From positions 1 to 64,000 of the forward strand of contig NZ_JMPP01000006.1 in NCBI RefSeq assembly GCF_000735435.1: a stretch of DNA of 64,000 nt, given 5' to 3'. The stretch comes from Klebsiella planticola ATCC 33531 (GTDB taxonomy: Bacteria; Pseudomonadota; Gammaproteobacteria; Enterobacterales; Enterobacteriaceae). Positions 18,879 through 31,006 of this stretch are shown here, in pieces (within the stretch, counting starts at the first letter, position 1; every line of letters begins with the position of its first letter). The notes under the pieces are model-generated. The model was not told the DNA's origin, ran no database searches, and was given only the letters and a program-made list of their open reading frames with translations. Made by a program: the position numbers and the translations under genes.

Positions 18879-19700
18879 ATGGCTATCGCACTGCAACGTT
18901 TCTGTCTTAATCGCAAGATCGCCCCATCGCTGAGCATCGAGGCCTTTTTCCGTCTGGTGAACAGTCTTGGGCTGAATAAGGTCGAGTTGCGTAACGATTT
19001 GCCCGCAGGCAAAGTGACCGACGATCTCAGCCATCAGCAGGTGCGCGAGCTGGCCGACCGCTACCATATTGAGATTTTGACCATCAATGCGGTGTACCCG
19101 TTTAACCGCCGCACGGAGCAGGTTCGCGGCCTGGCCGAATCGTTGTTGCAGGAGGCCAGAGCCATTGGCGCTAAATCGCTGGTCCTGTGTCCGCTCAACG
19201 ATGGCAGCGAAGTACCGGCCAGCGAAACGCTGAGCGCGCTGCGCGATCTGTCGCCGCTGTTCTCGTTTTACGGCGTGCGGGGCCTGGTTGAACCGCTGGG
19301 TTTCCCGCAGAGCTCACTGCGCTCTGCCGCGCAGGCGCAGACGCTCATCCGCGATGCGAAAGTCCCGTTTAAGCTACTGATTGATACCTTCCACCACCAT
19401 CTCTATCCGCAGGCGGATGCCGAGTTTAGCCAGGTGGATATCGCTGACATCGGTCTGGTGCACCTCTCCGGCGTGGAAGATGCCCGTCCACGGGAAAACC
19501 TGACCGACGACGAACGTATCATGCTGACGGAAAAAGATCGGCTGCATACCTGTGAGCAAATCAAACACCTCGAAGCCCGGGGTTATCAGGGGGTGTATGC
19601 GTTCGAACCGTTTGCGCCGGAGCTGGCATCCTGGAGCGAAGAGGATATCCGCCGCGAGACGGAACGGAGCATCGCGCTCATTCAACGCCATTGCGCCTGA
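18879..19700 (+). CDS. iolI: IolI-like TIM-barrel isomerase/epimerase
   Basis: A 273-residue xylose-isomerase-like TIM-barrel protein. Acidic and histidine residues of a metal site appear as KVELRND, GLVEPLGF, LLIDTFHHHL, LVHLSGVED and YAFEPF, as in IolI (2-keto-myo-inositol isomerase) proteins. The function is inferred from fold and from the shared control region with iolA; substrate specificity cannot be read. GGAG precedes the ATG by 5 bp. It is transcribed alone, away from iolA and toward yjgR, with no clear terminator before yjgR. Confidence 0.72.
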   Translation: MAIALQRFCLNRKIAPSLSIEAFFRLVNSLGLNKVELRNDLPAGKVTDDLSHQQVRELADRYHIEILTINAVYPFNRRTEQVRGLAESLLQEARAIGAKSLVLCPLNDGSEVPASETLSALRDLSPLFSFYGVRGLVEPLGFPQSSLRSAAQAQTLIRDAKVPFKLLIDTFHHHLYPQADAEFSQVDIADIGLVHLSGVEDARPRENLTDDERIMLTEKDRLHTCEQIKHLEARGYQGVYAFEPFAPELASWSEEDIRRETERSIALIQRHCA

Positions 19701-19798
19701 GAGAAATCAACGCCACGCCAGGCGAATGCAGCGATTTCTCACGTCGGTTTGCGGCCAGTTTGCCTATAATCGACGCAGGATAAATGGAGGAATCGATC

Positions 19799-21301
19799 AT
19801 GAGCGCACCCCTGCTGATTGCCCGCACGCGGGAAAAACAGCTGCATTTGCTACCGGGAATGGCCAACCGCCACGGCCTGATTACCGGTGCGACCGGCACC
19901 GGTAAAACCGTCACCCTGCAAAAACTGGCGGAGTCCTTTTCCGAAATCGGCGTACCGGTGTTTATGGCCGATGTAAAAGGCGATCTGACCGGGATTGCCG
20001 CAGCGGGCCAAAGCTCGGAGAAACTGCAGGCGCGGCTGGAAAAAATCGGCGTCACCGACTGGCAGCCCCACGCTAACCCGGCGGTGGTGTGGGATATTTT
20101 CGGCGAGAAAGGCCACCCGGTCCGGGCGACGGTGTCCGATCTCGGGCCGCTGCTGCTGGCGCGATTATTGAATCTCAACGAGGTCCAGTCCGGCGTACTG
20201 AATATTATCTTCCGCATCGCCGACGATCGCGGCCTGCTGCTGCTCGACTTTAAAGATCTGCGCGCCATCACCCAGTATATCGGTGACAACGCCAAAGCTT
20301 TTCAAAACCAGTATGGCAACATCAGCAGCGCCTCGGTCGGCGCTATCCAGCGCGGCCTGCTGACCCTGGAGCAGCAAGGGGCGGAGCACTTTTTCGGCGA
20401 GCCGATGCTCGACATCGAGGACTGGATGCGCCTCGACGAGAACGGCAAAGGGGTGATTAATATCCTCAGCGCCGAAAAACTGTATCAGATGCCGAAACTC
20501 TACGCCGCCAGCCTGCTGTGGATGCTCTCGGAGCTCTACGAGCGCCTGCCGGAAGCCGGAGATCGGGAAAAGCCGAAGCTGGTCTTTTTCTTCGATGAAG
20601 CGCATCTGCTGTTTAACGATGCGCCTCAGGTGCTGCTGGATAAAATCGAGCAGGTTATCCGCCTGATTCGCTCCAAAGCCGTGGGGGTTTACTTCGTCTC
20701 GCAGAACCCGTCGGATATTCCCGATGCGGTTCTCGGCCAGCTGGGCAACCGGGTTCAGCACGCCCTGCGCGCCTTTACGCCGAAAGATCAAAAAGCGGTG
20801 AAAACCGCGGCCCAGACCATGCGCGCCAACCCGGCTTTCAGCACCGAACAGGCTATCCAGGAGCTGGGTACCGGCGAAGCGCTGATCTCCTTCCTCGATG
20901 AAAAAGGCAGCCCGTCGGTGGTCGAGCGCGCGATGGTGATCGCCCCCTGCTCACGCATGGGACCGGTGACGGACGACGAGCGTAATGGCCTGATTAACCA
21001 CTCCGCGCTGTACGGCAAGTATGAAGAAGAGGTCGATCGCGAGTCCGCATTTGAAATGTTGCAAAAAGGGGTACAGGCAACCCCAGAACAACAGGCGGCT
21101 CCGCCGGCAAAAGGCCAGACGGGCAGCGCTGACGACGGTCTGCTGGGCGGGCTGAAAGATATTTTGTTCGGCACCACCGGTCCACGCGGCGGCAAACATG
21201 ATGGTCTGGTACAAACGGCCGCTAAAAGCGCGGTTCGGCAGGTGACCAATCAGATAGTCAGGGGCATGCTGGGGAGTTTACTCGGCGGGCGAAAACGGTA
21301 G
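19799..21301 (+). CDS. yjgR: YjgR, HerA/FtsK-type P-loop ATPase (DUF853)
   Basis: A 500-residue protein, the same length as E. coli YjgR. Walker A is GATGTGKT (about residues 31-38) and Walker B is [10 protein letters not shown] (about 260). The fold resembles HerA/FtsK hexameric translocases, but no biochemical role is established. The C-terminus (after about 420) is low-complexity and ends in a basic GGRKR. The start [10 protein letters not shown] is chosen because GGAGGA precedes it by 7 bp. It marks the return to the conserved backbone after the xylonate and inositol region. Confidence 0.9.
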   Translation: MSAPLLIARTREKQLHLLPGMANRHGLITGATGTGKTVTLQKLAESFSEIGVPVFMADVKGDLTGIAAAGQSSEKLQARLEKIGVTDWQPHANPAVVWDIFGEKGHPVRATVSDLGPLLLARLLNLNEVQSGVLNIIFRIADDRGLLLLDFKDLRAITQYIGDNAKAFQNQYGNISSASVGAIQRGLLTLEQQGAEHFFGEPMLDIEDWMRLDENGKGVINILSAEKLYQMPKLYAASLLWMLSELYERLPEAGDREKPKLVFFFDEAHLLFNDAPQVLLDKIEQVIRLIRSKAVGVYFVSQNPSDIPDAVLGQLGNRVQHALRAFTPKDQKAVKTAAQTMRANPAFSTEQAIQELGTGEALISFLDEKGSPSVVERAMVIAPCSRMGPVTDDERNGLINHSALYGKYEEEVDRESAFEMLQKGVQATPEQQAAPPAKGQTGSADDGLLGGLKDILFGTTGPRGGKHDGLVQTAAKSAVRQVTNQIVRGMLGSLLGGRKR

Positions 21302-21307
21302 TCTCAT

Positions 21308-21332
21308 CCCCCTCCCGGCAGGCGGGAGGGGG
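21308..21332. terminator. Hairpin between convergent yjgR and lptG
   Basis: CCCCCTCCCG and CGGGAGGGGG form a perfect 10-bp stem with a 5-base loop between two convergent genes. No T run follows, so it may only slow transcription or protect mRNA ends. Confidence 0.5.
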
Positions 21333-21340
21333 ACCGGCGG

Positions 21341-22423
21341 CTAGTTTCTTTTCATCATCAGCCAGAGGCTTATCAGGAAGAAGCTGGCGCTTGGCAGCAG
21401 CGCGCCGATAATCGGCGGGATGCCGTAGACCAGCGTCAGTGGGCCAAAAATCTGGTCCAGCACGTAGAAGATAAAGCCAAAGCTGATCCCGGTGACCACC
21501 CTTACCCCCATCGCCACGCTGCGCAGCGGGCCGAAGATAAACGACAGCGCCATCAGCATCATCACCGCCACCGACAGCGGCTGGAAGATTTTGCTCCACA
21601 TGTTGAGCTGGTAGCGTCCCGGGTCCTGTCCGCTGGATTTCAGATAGGTCACGTAGTTATGCAGGCCGCTGATCGACAACGCATCCGGGTCCAGCGCCAC
21701 CACGCCCAGCTTGTCGGGCGTCAGCCTGGTTTTCCAGGTGCCGCTGACCATCTGCGAGCCGGTGATCTGTTTCGGATCGGTCAGGTCAGACTCATCGACC
21801 TGCGACAGGCGCCAGACTTTCGTCTCGTTATCAAATTTTGCCGAAGCGGCGTAGCGCACGGTCTGCAAACGGCGCTGGTCGTTAAACGCGTAAATACTCA
21901 CGCCGCCCAGCTCATCGTTGCCTTTCACCCGTTCGATATAAACGAAGTTATGGCCGTCTTTCGCCCACAGCCCCTGCTGGGTCGACAGCAGCGAACCGCC
22001 GTACATCTGCTGGGCGCGATAATTACGCGCCATCTGCTCGCCCTGCGGCGCCACCCATTCACCGATCGCCATGGTCAGCAGCACCAGCGGAATCGCGGTT
22101 TTCATCACCGCCAGCGCCACCTGCAAGCGGGTGAAGCCGGAGGCCTGCATCACCACCAGTTCGCTGCGCTGCGCCAGCATCCCCAGGCCAAGCAGGGCGC
22201 CAAGCAGCGCCGCCATCGGGAAGAAAATCTGCACATCTTTTGGCACGCTGAGGAGGGTATAGAGCCCGGCACCGAGCGCGTCGTAGCTGCCCTGGCCGGC
22301 TTTTTTCAACTGGTCGACAAACTTGATAATGCCTGAGAGCGAAACCAGCATGAACAGCGTCATCATGATGGTGTTGAAAATCGTCCTGCCGATATAACGG
22401 TCGAGTACGCCAAACGCCTGCAT
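21341..22423 (-). CDS. lptG: LPS export permease LptG
   Basis: The 360-residue inner-membrane protein has about three N-terminal membrane segments, a large periplasmic beta-jellyroll region (about residues 130-265) and three C-terminal segments, the standard LptF/LptG layout. With LptF and the ATPase LptB it extracts lipopolysaccharide from the inner membrane and feeds LptC-LptA. The ATG at 22423 shares its A with the lptF stop codon (TGATG), so translation is coupled; a GTG one codon upstream is a less likely start. Confidence 0.96.
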   Translation of the reverse strand: MQAFGVLDRYIGRTIFNTIMMTLFMLVSLSGIIKFVDQLKKAGQGSYDALGAGLYTLLSVPKDVQIFFPMAALLGALLGLGMLAQRSELVVMQASGFTRLQVALAVMKTAIPLVLLTMAIGEWVAPQGEQMARNYRAQQMYGGSLLSTQQGLWAKDGHNFVYIERVKGNDELGGVSIYAFNDQRRLQTVRYAASAKFDNETKVWRLSQVDESDLTDPKQITGSQMVSGTWKTRLTPDKLGVVALDPDALSISGLHNYVTYLKSSGQDPGRYQLNMWSKIFQPLSVAVMMLMALSFIFGPLRSVAMGVRVVTGISFGFIFYVLDQIFGPLTLVYGIPPIIGALLPSASFFLISLWLMMKRN

Positions 22424-23520
22424 CACACCGCTCCTTTGTTAAAACGGGCACGGAAGCGGCGCATCGGCACCGTATCCCACAGGTTCAGCAGCACGGCCAG
22501 CGCGAAATAGAGCAGGTTAATCCCCCACATCCAGATCATCGGGTCGATTTTACCTTTACCGCCGTTTGACTTAATCGAGGTTTGCAGCAGGAAGAAGACC
22601 AGATACAGCAGCATCGCCGGCAGCATCGACAGCACGCGGCCCTGACGCGGGTTCACCACGCTCAGCGGAACCACCATCAACGCCATAATGAACACCGTCG
22701 CCACCAGCGTGAAGCGCCAGTGCAGCTCGGCGCGCGCGCGGTCAGTATCGGTGCGCCACAGCGTGCGCATGCCCATCTGTTCGGTGTCGTCAGGGTCCGA
22801 GGCCACCGCCTGATGGCCAATAATGGCCTGGTAATTTTTAAAATCGGTGATGCGGAAATCGCGTAGCATCGCCGTACCTTCAAAGCGGGTACCCTGATTC
22901 ATGGTCACCACCTGCGAACCGTCTTTCTTCTGCGTCAGTTCGCCGGAATCGGCCACCACGACGGAAGGTCGCGCGTTACCTTTCGGCTTCAGCTGCGCCA
23001 GGAAGACATCATGGAAGCGCTTGCCGTTGACGTTTTCAATAAACAGCACGGCGCTGCCGTCGCTGGCCTGCTGAAACTGTCCCTGGGCCAGCGCCGCCAT
23101 CCCGGGGTTGGCTTTCGCTTCCGCCAGCACTTCGTCCTGATGGCGGGACGACCAGGGGCCGGCCCACATCACGTTGACCGCCGCCACCGCGCCGGTAAAC
23201 AGCGCGAGGATCATCGCCGCTTTCACCAGTACGGCCTTACTCAGGCCGCAGGCATGCATCACCGTGATTTCACTTTCGGTATACAGTTTGCCCAGCGTCA
23301 TCAGCAGCCCGAGGAATAAACTCAGGGGCAGAATGAGCTGCGCCATTTCCGGTACGCCCAGCCCTAACAGCGAGAGCACCAGATTTGTCGGGATATCGCC
23401 ATCCACCGCGGCGCCAAGGATCCTGACCAGTTTCTGGCAAAAGAAAATCAGTAACAGGATGAACAGGATCGCCAACTGGCTTTTCAGCGTCTCACGAACC
23501 AGATATCTTATGATTATCAC
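22423..23520 (-). CDS. lptF: LPS export permease LptF
   Basis: A 365-residue partner of LptG with the same architecture: hydrophobic segments at about 12-35, 55-80 and 98-122, a periplasmic jellyroll domain, and three further membrane segments after about 265. It is essential in E. coli. It precedes lptG with a one-base overlap and is divergent from pepA across a 267-bp region. Confidence 0.96.
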   Translation of the reverse strand: MIIIRYLVRETLKSQLAILFILLLIFFCQKLVRILGAAVDGDIPTNLVLSLLGLGVPEMAQLILPLSLFLGLLMTLGKLYTESEITVMHACGLSKAVLVKAAMILALFTGAVAAVNVMWAGPWSSRHQDEVLAEAKANPGMAALAQGQFQQASDGSAVLFIENVNGKRFHDVFLAQLKPKGNARPSVVVADSGELTQKKDGSQVVTMNQGTRFEGTAMLRDFRITDFKNYQAIIGHQAVASDPDDTEQMGMRTLWRTDTDRARAELHWRFTLVATVFIMALMVVPLSVVNPRQGRVLSMLPAMLLYLVFFLLQTSIKSNGGKGKIDPMIWMWGINLLYFALAVLLNLWDTVPMRRFRARFNKGAV

Positions 23521-23784
23521 TATAAATACGCCCGTAAAAACCCGTCTTATTGCAGGAAAATTGCTTGTTTCATGGCTTAAACGTCATTTATTCTCTTTGG
23601 TCTTCGAAATCATCGCTAAGATTAAATGACTCACTGGTTCCGCGTATCAGGTTTTTTTCTGACGAACCAAAGCCGTAATAACGTTAAGATTAACACGAAG
23701 TCACCGCAACAGCGGACATGAGTTACGAAAGCTTGCAATTCTATCCGTAGCCACCGTCGTTGTCTTTAAGATTCAGGAGCGTAG

Positions 23785-25299
<1,515 letters not shown>

Positions 25300-25302
25300 T
25301 TG

Positions 25303-25388
25303 CCGTCTGATGCCCGGCGGCGCTACGCTTGCCGGGCCTACGCAAAGATGCCGTTTGTAGGCCGGGTCAGCGCAGCGCCGCCCGGCTT
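25303..25388. repeat. REP-like intergenic palindrome between pepA and holC
   Basis: Two halves, GATGCCCGGCGGCGCTACGC and GTAGGCCGGGTCAGCGCAGC, form the classic paired-palindrome structure (BIME-like) of enterobacterial extragenic repeats. Non-coding. Confidence 0.8.
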
Positions 25389-25421
25389 AAGCATTTAAAG
25401 TCACCACAAGAAGCCCCATAT

Positions 25422-25865
25422 ATGAAAAACGCAACGTTCTACCTTCTGGACAACGACACACAACAAGACGGTTTAAGCGCCGTTGAACAACTGGTGTGTG
25501 ACATTGCCGCAGAACGTTGGCGTAGCGGCAAACGCGTGCTTATCGCCTGTGAAGACGAACAGCAGGCCATCCGTCTGGATGAAGCGCTGTGGGCCCGCCC
25601 TCCGGAAAGCTTTGTCCCACATAATCTGGCGGGAGAAGGTCCCAGAGGCGGAGCGCCGGTGGAGATCGCCTGGCCGCAAAAGCGCAACAGCAGCCCGCGG
25701 GATATTCTGATCAGTCTGCGGCTAAACTTTGCAGATTTTGCCACCGCTTTCACAGAAGTGATAGACTTTGTCCCTTACGAAGATTCTCTGAAACAACTGG
25801 CGCGCGAACGCTACAAAGCGTACCGCATGGCTGGTTTCAACCTGAATACGGCAACCTGGAAATAA
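25422..25865 (+). CDS. holC: DNA polymerase III chi subunit HolC
   Basis: The 147-residue protein matches E. coli HolC in length and N-terminus ([10 protein letters not shown]). Chi links the clamp loader, through psi, to single-stranded DNA-binding protein. An upstream in-frame ATG at 25329 lies in the REP-like repeat and is rejected. The stop codon overlaps the valS start (TAATG), so holC and valS are translationally linked. Confidence 0.95.
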   Translation: MKNATFYLLDNDTQQDGLSAVEQLVCDIAAERWRSGKRVLIACEDEQQAIRLDEALWARPPESFVPHNLAGEGPRGGAPVEIAWPQKRNSSPRDILISLRLNFADFATAFTEVIDFVPYEDSLKQLARERYKAYRMAGFNLNTATWK

Positions 25866-28720
25866 TGGAAAAGACATACAACCCACAAGATATCGAACAG
25901 CCGCTCTACGAGCATTGGGAAAAGCAGGGCTATTTCAAACCGAATGGTGATGAAAGCCAGGAGAGCTTCTGCATCATGATCCCGCCGCCGAACGTCACCG
26001 GCAGTTTGCATATGGGTCATGCCTTCCAGCAAACCATCATGGATACCATGATTCGCTACCAGCGCATGCAGGGTAAAAATACTCTGTGGCAGGCCGGTAC
26101 CGACCACGCGGGTATCGCGACCCAGATGGTGGTTGAGCGTAAGATTGCCGCAGAAGAAGGGAAAACTCGCCACGACTACGGTCGCGATGCCTTTATCGAT
26201 AAAATCTGGCAGTGGAAAGCGGAATCCGGCGGTACCATTACCCGTCAGATGCGTCGCCTGGGCAACTCCGTGGACTGGGAGCGCGAGCGCTTCACCATGG
26301 ATGAAGGCCTCTCCAACGCCGTAAAAGAAGTCTTTGTTCGTCTGTACAAAGAAGACCTGATTTACCGCGGCAAGCGCCTGGTTAACTGGGACCCGAAACT
26401 GCGTACCGCTATCTCCGATCTGGAAGTGGAAAACCGCGAGTCTAAAGGCTCCATGTGGCACATCCGCTACCCGCTGGCCGACGGCGCGAAAACCGCCGAC
26501 GGGAAAGATTACCTGGTTGTCGCGACCACCCGTCCGGAAACCCTGCTGGGCGACACCGGCGTGGCCGTTAACCCGGAAGACCCGCGTTACAAAGACCTGA
26601 TCGGCAAATTCGTGATTCTGCCGCTGGTTGACCGCCGCATTCCGATCGTCGGCGACGAACACGCCGACATGGAAAAAGGCACCGGCTGCGTGAAAATCAC
26701 CCCGGCGCACGACTTTAACGACTATGAAGTCGGGAAACGTCACGCCCTGCCGATGATCAATATCCTGACCTTTGACGGCGACATCCGCGAAAGCGCGCAG
26801 GTGTACGACACCAAAGGCGAAGAGTCCGCGGTTTACTCCGCAGAGATCCCGGCTGAATTCCAGAATCTGGAGCGTTTCGCTGCACGTAAAGCCGTTGTGG
26901 CGGCCATCGATGCGCTCGGCCTGCTCGAAGAGATTAAACCTCACGATCTGACCGTGCCGTACGGCGACCGTGGCGGCGTGGTGATCGAGCCGATGCTGAC
27001 CGACCAGTGGTACGTGCGTGCCGACGTGCTGGCGAAGCCTGCCGTAGAAGCGGTTGAAAACGGCGACATTCAGTTCGTGCCGAAGCAGTACGAAAACATG
27101 TACTTCTCCTGGATGCGCGATATTCAGGACTGGTGTATCTCCCGTCAGCTGTGGTGGGGTCACCGTATCCCGGCGTGGTATGACAACGAAGGCAACGTTT
27201 ACGTTGGCCGTACCGAAGACGAAGTGCGTCAGGAGAATCACCTCTCCGCCGACGTTGCGCTGCGTCAGGACGAAGACGTTCTGGATACCTGGTTCTCCTC
27301 CGCGCTGTGGACCTTCTCCACCCTCGGCTGGCCGGAAAACACCGACGCGCTGCGTCAGTTCCACCCTACCAGCGTGATGGTCTCCGGTTTCGATATCATT
27401 TTCTTCTGGATTGCCCGCATGATCATGATGACCATGCACTTCATCAAAGATGAAAACGGCAAGCCGCAGGTACCGTTCCATACCGTCTACATGACCGGTC
27501 TGATTCGTGACGACGAAGGGCAGAAGATGTCCAAATCCAAGGGCAACGTCATTGACCCGCTGGATATGGTTGACGGCATCTCCCTGCCAGAGCTGCTGGA
27601 GAAACGCACCGGCAACATGATGCAGCCGCAGCTGGCGGAGAAAATCGCCAAACGCACCGAGAAACAGTTCCCGAACGGTATTGAGCCGCACGGCACCGAC
27701 GCCCTGCGCTTCACCCTGGCGGCGCTGGCCTCCACCGGCCGCGACATCAACTGGGATATGAAGCGTCTGGAAGGTTACCGTAACTTCTGTAACAAGCTGT
27801 GGAACGCCAGCCGCTTCGTGCTGATGAATACCGAAGGTCAGGACTGCGGCTTCAACGGCGGCGAGAAAGTGCTGTCGCTGGCGGACCGTTGGATCCTTGC
27901 CGAATTCAACCAGACCGTGAAAGCGTACCGTGAAGCGCTGGATAACTTCCGCTTCGACATCGCCGCGGGCATCCTGTATGAGTTCACCTGGAACCAGTTC
28001 TGCGACTGGTATCTGGAGCTGACCAAACCGGTGATGACCGGCGGCTCTGAAGCTGAGCTGCGCGGTACGCGCCATACCCTGGTGACCGTGCTGGAAGGTC
28101 TGCTGCGTCTGGCGCACCCGATCATTCCGTTCATCACTGAAACCATCTGGCAGCGGGTGAAAACCATCGTCGGTATCGATGCGGACACCATCATGCTGCA
28201 GCCGTTCCCGGCTTACGATGCGGCGCAGGTTGATGAAGCGGCGCTGGCCGATACCGAATGGCTGAAGCAGGCGATCGTCGCGGTGCGTAATATCCGTGCG
28301 GAAATGAACATCGCCCCGGGCAAACCGCTCGAACTGCTGCTGCGCGGTTGCAGCGCTGACGCTCAGCGTCGCGTGACCGACAACCAGAGCTTCCTGCAGT
28401 CCATGGCGCGTCTGGAAAGCATTACCGTACTGCCAGCCGATGACAAAGGTCCGGTTTCCGTCACCAAAATCATCGACGGCGCCGAGCTGCTGATCCCGAT
28501 GGCGGGTCTCATCAACAAAGAAGATGAGCTGGCGCGTCTGGCGAAAGAAGTGGCGAAGATCGACGGTGAAATCAGCCGCATCGAAAGCAAACTGGCCAAC
28601 GAAGGCTTTGTCGCTCGCGCACCGGAAGCGGTGATCGCCAAAGAGCGTGAGAAGCTGGACGGTTATGCCGAAGCGAAAAGCAAACTGATCGAACAGCAGG
28701 CGGTCATCGCCGCGCTGTAA
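25865..28720 (+). CDS. valS: Valyl-tRNA synthetase ValS
   Basis: A 951-residue class I synthetase. The HIGH-type motif is HMGH at 49-52 ([15 protein letters not shown]), the KMSKS motif is in [10 protein letters not shown], and the connective-peptide editing domain holds [15 protein letters not shown]. The C-terminal coiled-coil arm, rich in charged residues, begins near 885. It charges tRNA-Val and clears Thr-tRNA-Val. It starts on the last base of the holC stop and is closed by a strong terminator. Confidence 0.98.
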   Translation: MEKTYNPQDIEQPLYEHWEKQGYFKPNGDESQESFCIMIPPPNVTGSLHMGHAFQQTIMDTMIRYQRMQGKNTLWQAGTDHAGIATQMVVERKIAAEEGKTRHDYGRDAFIDKIWQWKAESGGTITRQMRRLGNSVDWERERFTMDEGLSNAVKEVFVRLYKEDLIYRGKRLVNWDPKLRTAISDLEVENRESKGSMWHIRYPLADGAKTADGKDYLVVATTRPETLLGDTGVAVNPEDPRYKDLIGKFVILPLVDRRIPIVGDEHADMEKGTGCVKITPAHDFNDYEVGKRHALPMINILTFDGDIRESAQVYDTKGEESAVYSAEIPAEFQNLERFAARKAVVAAIDALGLLEEIKPHDLTVPYGDRGGVVIEPMLTDQWYVRADVLAKPAVEAVENGDIQFVPKQYENMYFSWMRDIQDWCISRQLWWGHRIPAWYDNEGNVYVGRTEDEVRQENHLSADVALRQDEDVLDTWFSSALWTFSTLGWPENTDALRQFHPTSVMVSGFDIIFFWIARMIMMTMHFIKDENGKPQVPFHTVYMTGLIRDDEGQKMSKSKGNVIDPLDMVDGISLPELLEKRTGNMMQPQLAEKIAKRTEKQFPNGIEPHGTDALRFTLAALASTGRDINWDMKRLEGYRNFCNKLWNASRFVLMNTEGQDCGFNGGEKVLSLADRWILAEFNQTVKAYREALDNFRFDIAAGILYEFTWNQFCDWYLELTKPVMTGGSEAELRGTRHTLVTVLEGLLRLAHPIIPFITETIWQRVKTIVGIDADTIMLQPFPAYDAAQVDEAALADTEWLKQAIVAVRNIRAEMNIAPGKPLELLLRGCSADAQRRVTDNQSFLQSMARLESITVLPADDKGPVSVTKIIDGAELLIPMAGLINKEDELARLAKEVAKIDGEISRIESKLANEGFVARAPEAVIAKEREKLDGYAEAKSKLIEQQAVIAAL

Positions 28721-28726
28721 TCCTCC

Positions 28727-28759
28727 CGCCCCTTGCCGGCTCAGGCAAGGGGCGTTTTT
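28727..28759 (+). terminator. Rho-independent terminator after valS
   Basis: CCCCTTGCC (28729-28737) and GGCAAGGGG (28744-28752) form a 9-bp stem with a 6-base loop, followed by CGTTTTTA. Confidence 0.88.
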
Positions 28760-28840
28760 ATCCGCGATACCCGCTTGCGCTTCCCCCGCTCGCGATGTTA
28801 TTAACAACACCATCCGTCATTTTTTGCTATGAGTCATCGT

Positions 28841-29344
28841 ATGAATACGAGCGCGACCATTACGGCGTCGCTGCGCCGCATCACCGCTGAAGATAATGCA
28901 GCTATCGCCAACGTTATCCGCCAGGTTTCTGCGGAATACGGCCTGACGGCCGATAAAGGCTATACGGTCGCCGACCCTAACCTCGATGAGCTTTTTGAGC
29001 TCTACAGCCAGCCGGGCTCCGCCTATTGGGTGGTTGAACAGGAGGGTCAGGTGGTCGGCGGCGGCGGCATTGCCCCGCTGGCGCATAGCGAACCGGATAT
29101 CTGCGAACTACAGAAAATGTATTTTATGACCTCTGCCCGTGGCCAGGGGCTGGCGAAAAAGCTGGCGCTGCTGGCGTTAGATTATGCCCGCGAGCAGGGT
29201 TTCAAACGCTGCTATCTGGAAACCACCGCCTTCCTGAAAGAAGCCGTCGGGCTGTATGAGCGCCTGGGCTTCGAACATATCGACGGGCCGCTTGGCTGCA
29301 CCGGTCATGTCGATTGCGAAGTGCGGATGCTGAAAACGCTGTAA
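28841..29344 (+). CDS. yjgM: GNAT-family N-acetyltransferase YjgM
   Basis: A 167-residue GCN5-type acetyltransferase. The acetyl-CoA pyrophosphate loop is in the [10 protein letters not shown] segment, preceded by the beta-strand LQKMYF and followed by YERLGFEHI. The sequence is close to E. coli YjgM, which is thought to acetylate free amino acids. The second ATG (28841) is preferred: it gives the E. coli length and has GAG at a reasonable distance, while the ATG at 28829 has no ribosome site. It lies between valS and convergent miaE. Confidence 0.83.
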   Translation: MNTSATITASLRRITAEDNAAIANVIRQVSAEYGLTADKGYTVADPNLDELFELYSQPGSAYWVVEQEGQVVGGGGIAPLAHSEPDICELQKMYFMTSARGQGLAKKLALLALDYAREQGFKRCYLETTAFLKEAVGLYERLGFEHIDGPLGCTGHVDCEVRMLKTL

Positions 29345-29345
29345 C

Positions 29346-29468
29346 GGCTCGTCGCCGTCAGCCGCGGTTCCCCGGACGCGCGATAGTTACCGGGGCGACG
29401 GCTCTCCCTCCTCAGGTTACCCGGCGGTTTGGTAGCCCGGACAGGCGCGGAACGCACCGCTCCGGGGA
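29346..29468. repeat. REP-like GC-rich repeats between yjgM and miaE
   Basis: Contains GGTAGCCCGGACAGGCGCGG and a CGGGGCGACGG half, related to the other extragenic repeats here. It separates two convergent genes and holds no gene. Confidence 0.6.
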
Positions 29469-29476
29469 AAGGCTCT

Positions 29477-30244
29477 TTACGCCGCAACCATCGGCACGCC
29501 GCTGTGGAAACGGAATTCGGCCTCCGGGGCGTTAATCAGCGCCGCCTCCGCCTCGCCAAGCTGGTGAATACGTTCGCTGATATCCTCTTCGGCAATCTGC
29601 TGCGCCAAATCCAGATAGTCCTGATAGTGCCGCGCTTCGGAGCGCAGCAGCGACAGATAGAACTTTTGCAGATCGTCATTCAGCCACGGCGCCAGCGCGG
29701 CAAAGCGCTCGCAGGAGCGCGCTTCAATGTAGGCGCCGCAAATCAGCTTATCGATCAGCATCACCGGTTCGTGGGAGCGCACCTCTCTGCGCAACCCGCG
29801 GGCATAATTACTGGCGGTGATTTTGACGTACGGGATGTCGTGGGCCTGCATCATTTCCCGCACCTGCCAGAAATGGTGCAGCTCTTCTTTAATCAGCAGT
29901 ACCATGCTGTCCACCAGCTGACGGCTCCAGGGATCGTCGGTTTGCGGCATGGCGCTTTTATTAATTCGTTTATGCAGCGCGATGAAATCCGGCTCGGGCC
30001 CCCAGCGGTAGGTAAAGTCCTCATACGGCTTCAGGCAGGCCAGCAGCTCGTCGGCCCCTTGTTTATCAGCAACATATTTACGCACCAGCAGCAGCGCGTT
30101 TTGCGCCGCTTTTAGCTCGCAGACCATATGATCAGTCAGCAGCAGCGGGAGATTTTCCGGCTTACGGGCTTCATCGATCCACGCCTGTGGCGTTGGGCAG
30201 TGCAGGAAGTGACGTACGGGGGCGAGTATTTGCGGGTAGTCCAT
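29477..30244 (-). CDS. miaE: tRNA-(2-methylthio-N6-isopentenyladenosine-37) hydroxylase MiaE
   Basis: A 255-residue ferritin-like diiron monooxygenase. Candidate iron ligands are in EELHHF (Glu120/121, His123/124), AYIEARSCERF (Glu174, Glu179) and SEARHYQDY (Glu203, His206). It hydroxylates the isopentenyl side chain at A37 of tRNAs that read UNN codons and needs oxygen. Salmonella and Klebsiella have it in this same position; E. coli K-12 lacks it. It is minus-strand, convergent with yjgM, downstream of rraB. Confidence 0.92.
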   Translation of the reverse strand: MDYPQILAPVRHFLHCPTPQAWIDEARKPENLPLLLTDHMVCELKAAQNALLLVRKYVADKQGADELLACLKPYEDFTYRWGPEPDFIALHKRINKSAMPQTDDPWSRQLVDSMVLLIKEELHHFWQVREMMQAHDIPYVKITASNYARGLRREVRSHEPVMLIDKLICGAYIEARSCERFAALAPWLNDDLQKFYLSLLRSEARHYQDYLDLAQQIAEEDISERIHQLGEAEAALINAPEAEFRFHSGVPMVAA

Positions 30245-30328
30245 TGAGGTTCCTTGCTATACGGTAACGGCTGCCGGCCGTTATCGCATCCAAACAGACA
30301 CAATTATTGTTCAGGGTATAACGAGACG

Positions 30329-30367
30329 AAAACCCCGACAACATAGAGAACGATGTCGCCGGGGTTC
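30329..30367 (-). terminator. Terminator after rraB
   Basis: On the minus strand AACCCCGGCGACA pairs imperfectly with TGTTGTCGGGGTT and is followed by TTC, about 50 bp past the rraB stop. It lies between rraB and miaE, so miaE probably has its own promoter. Confidence 0.65.
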
Positions 30368-30417
30368 CTGTGCGTAGCCAGCAAAGACGCGGCCTGAAGG
30401 ATGACGTGCAGATTTAC

Positions 30418-30843
30418 TTAGTGGCGAACGCCGTCATCGTCTTCATCGACGAGATCGTCGTCATCTTCTTCATCGCCCTCTTCACCGTTCGGGTCTTCAT
30501 AGTAAGTGCCCCAACCGTCATATTCGACGCCGAATTTTTCCGCCAGCGTCATCAGTTGCTCAACCTGGGCATCAATCAGCTCCACCTTCAGGGCGCTTTC
30601 GCTCAGGATGTCACAGCAGATAACCACTTCGCCTTCTTCCACTTCCAGCTCTTCCGGCTCGGTCACTTCGTAACCCAGCTTGAAGGCCTCGACAGCCACT
30701 TTCTCCAGCGTTTCAAAATCGTCGGCAGAGAGATGGTGTTCAATGGTGTACAGCGCGTCCGGATCGCTGCCGTCTTCGAGCAGCTCTTCGATAATCAGAC
30801 GCGTTTCTTCACGCTGTTCTTCCAGTAGTTCCGGGTTTGCCAT
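30418..30843 (-). CDS. rraB: Ribonuclease E inhibitor RraB
   Basis: A 141-residue very acidic protein (YjgD family) ending in a run of Asp and Glu then GVRH, as in E. coli RraB (138 residues). It binds the C-terminal scaffold of RNase E and dampens mRNA decay. The start [10 protein letters not shown] has GAGGAA at the right distance; an upstream in-frame start adds 14 residues without support. It is divergent from argI. Confidence 0.94.
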   Translation of the reverse strand: MANPELLEEQREETRLIIEELLEDGSDPDALYTIEHHLSADDFETLEKVAVEAFKLGYEVTEPEELEVEEGEVVICCDILSESALKVELIDAQVEQLMTLAEKFGVEYDGWGTYYEDPNGEEGDEEDDDDLVDEDDDGVRH

Positions 30844-30940
30844 GGCTCGTTCCTCATAATGTGCGGCAGATACTTCTATTGTCACATACCGCCGTGATTG
30901 CCTCCACCTTTGTGCGAAAGATTTGTGTCACGGGGTTGCA

Positions 30941-30979
30941 AATGAATATTCATACATATAAATTGAATTTTAATTCAAT
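30941..30979 (+). promoter_or_regulatory. Pair of ARG boxes upstream of argI
   Basis: AATGAATATTCATACATA (30941-30958) and ATTGAATTTTAATTCAAT (30962-30979) are separated by 3 bp, the spacing of paired ArgR operators. The second has the perfect palindrome TGAAT-N4-ATTCA. ArgR with arginine should repress argI here. Confidence 0.88.
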
Positions 30980-31006
30980 AAGGGGCTTAAGCCATGTGAG
31001 GGAATC

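Noticed and set aside
25811-28813. A 1000-codon open frame on the minus strand across valS
   Set aside because: It is antisense to the highly conserved valS, has a His/Gln/Arg-rich composition typical of reverse-strand reading of GC-rich codons, and matches no family I know.
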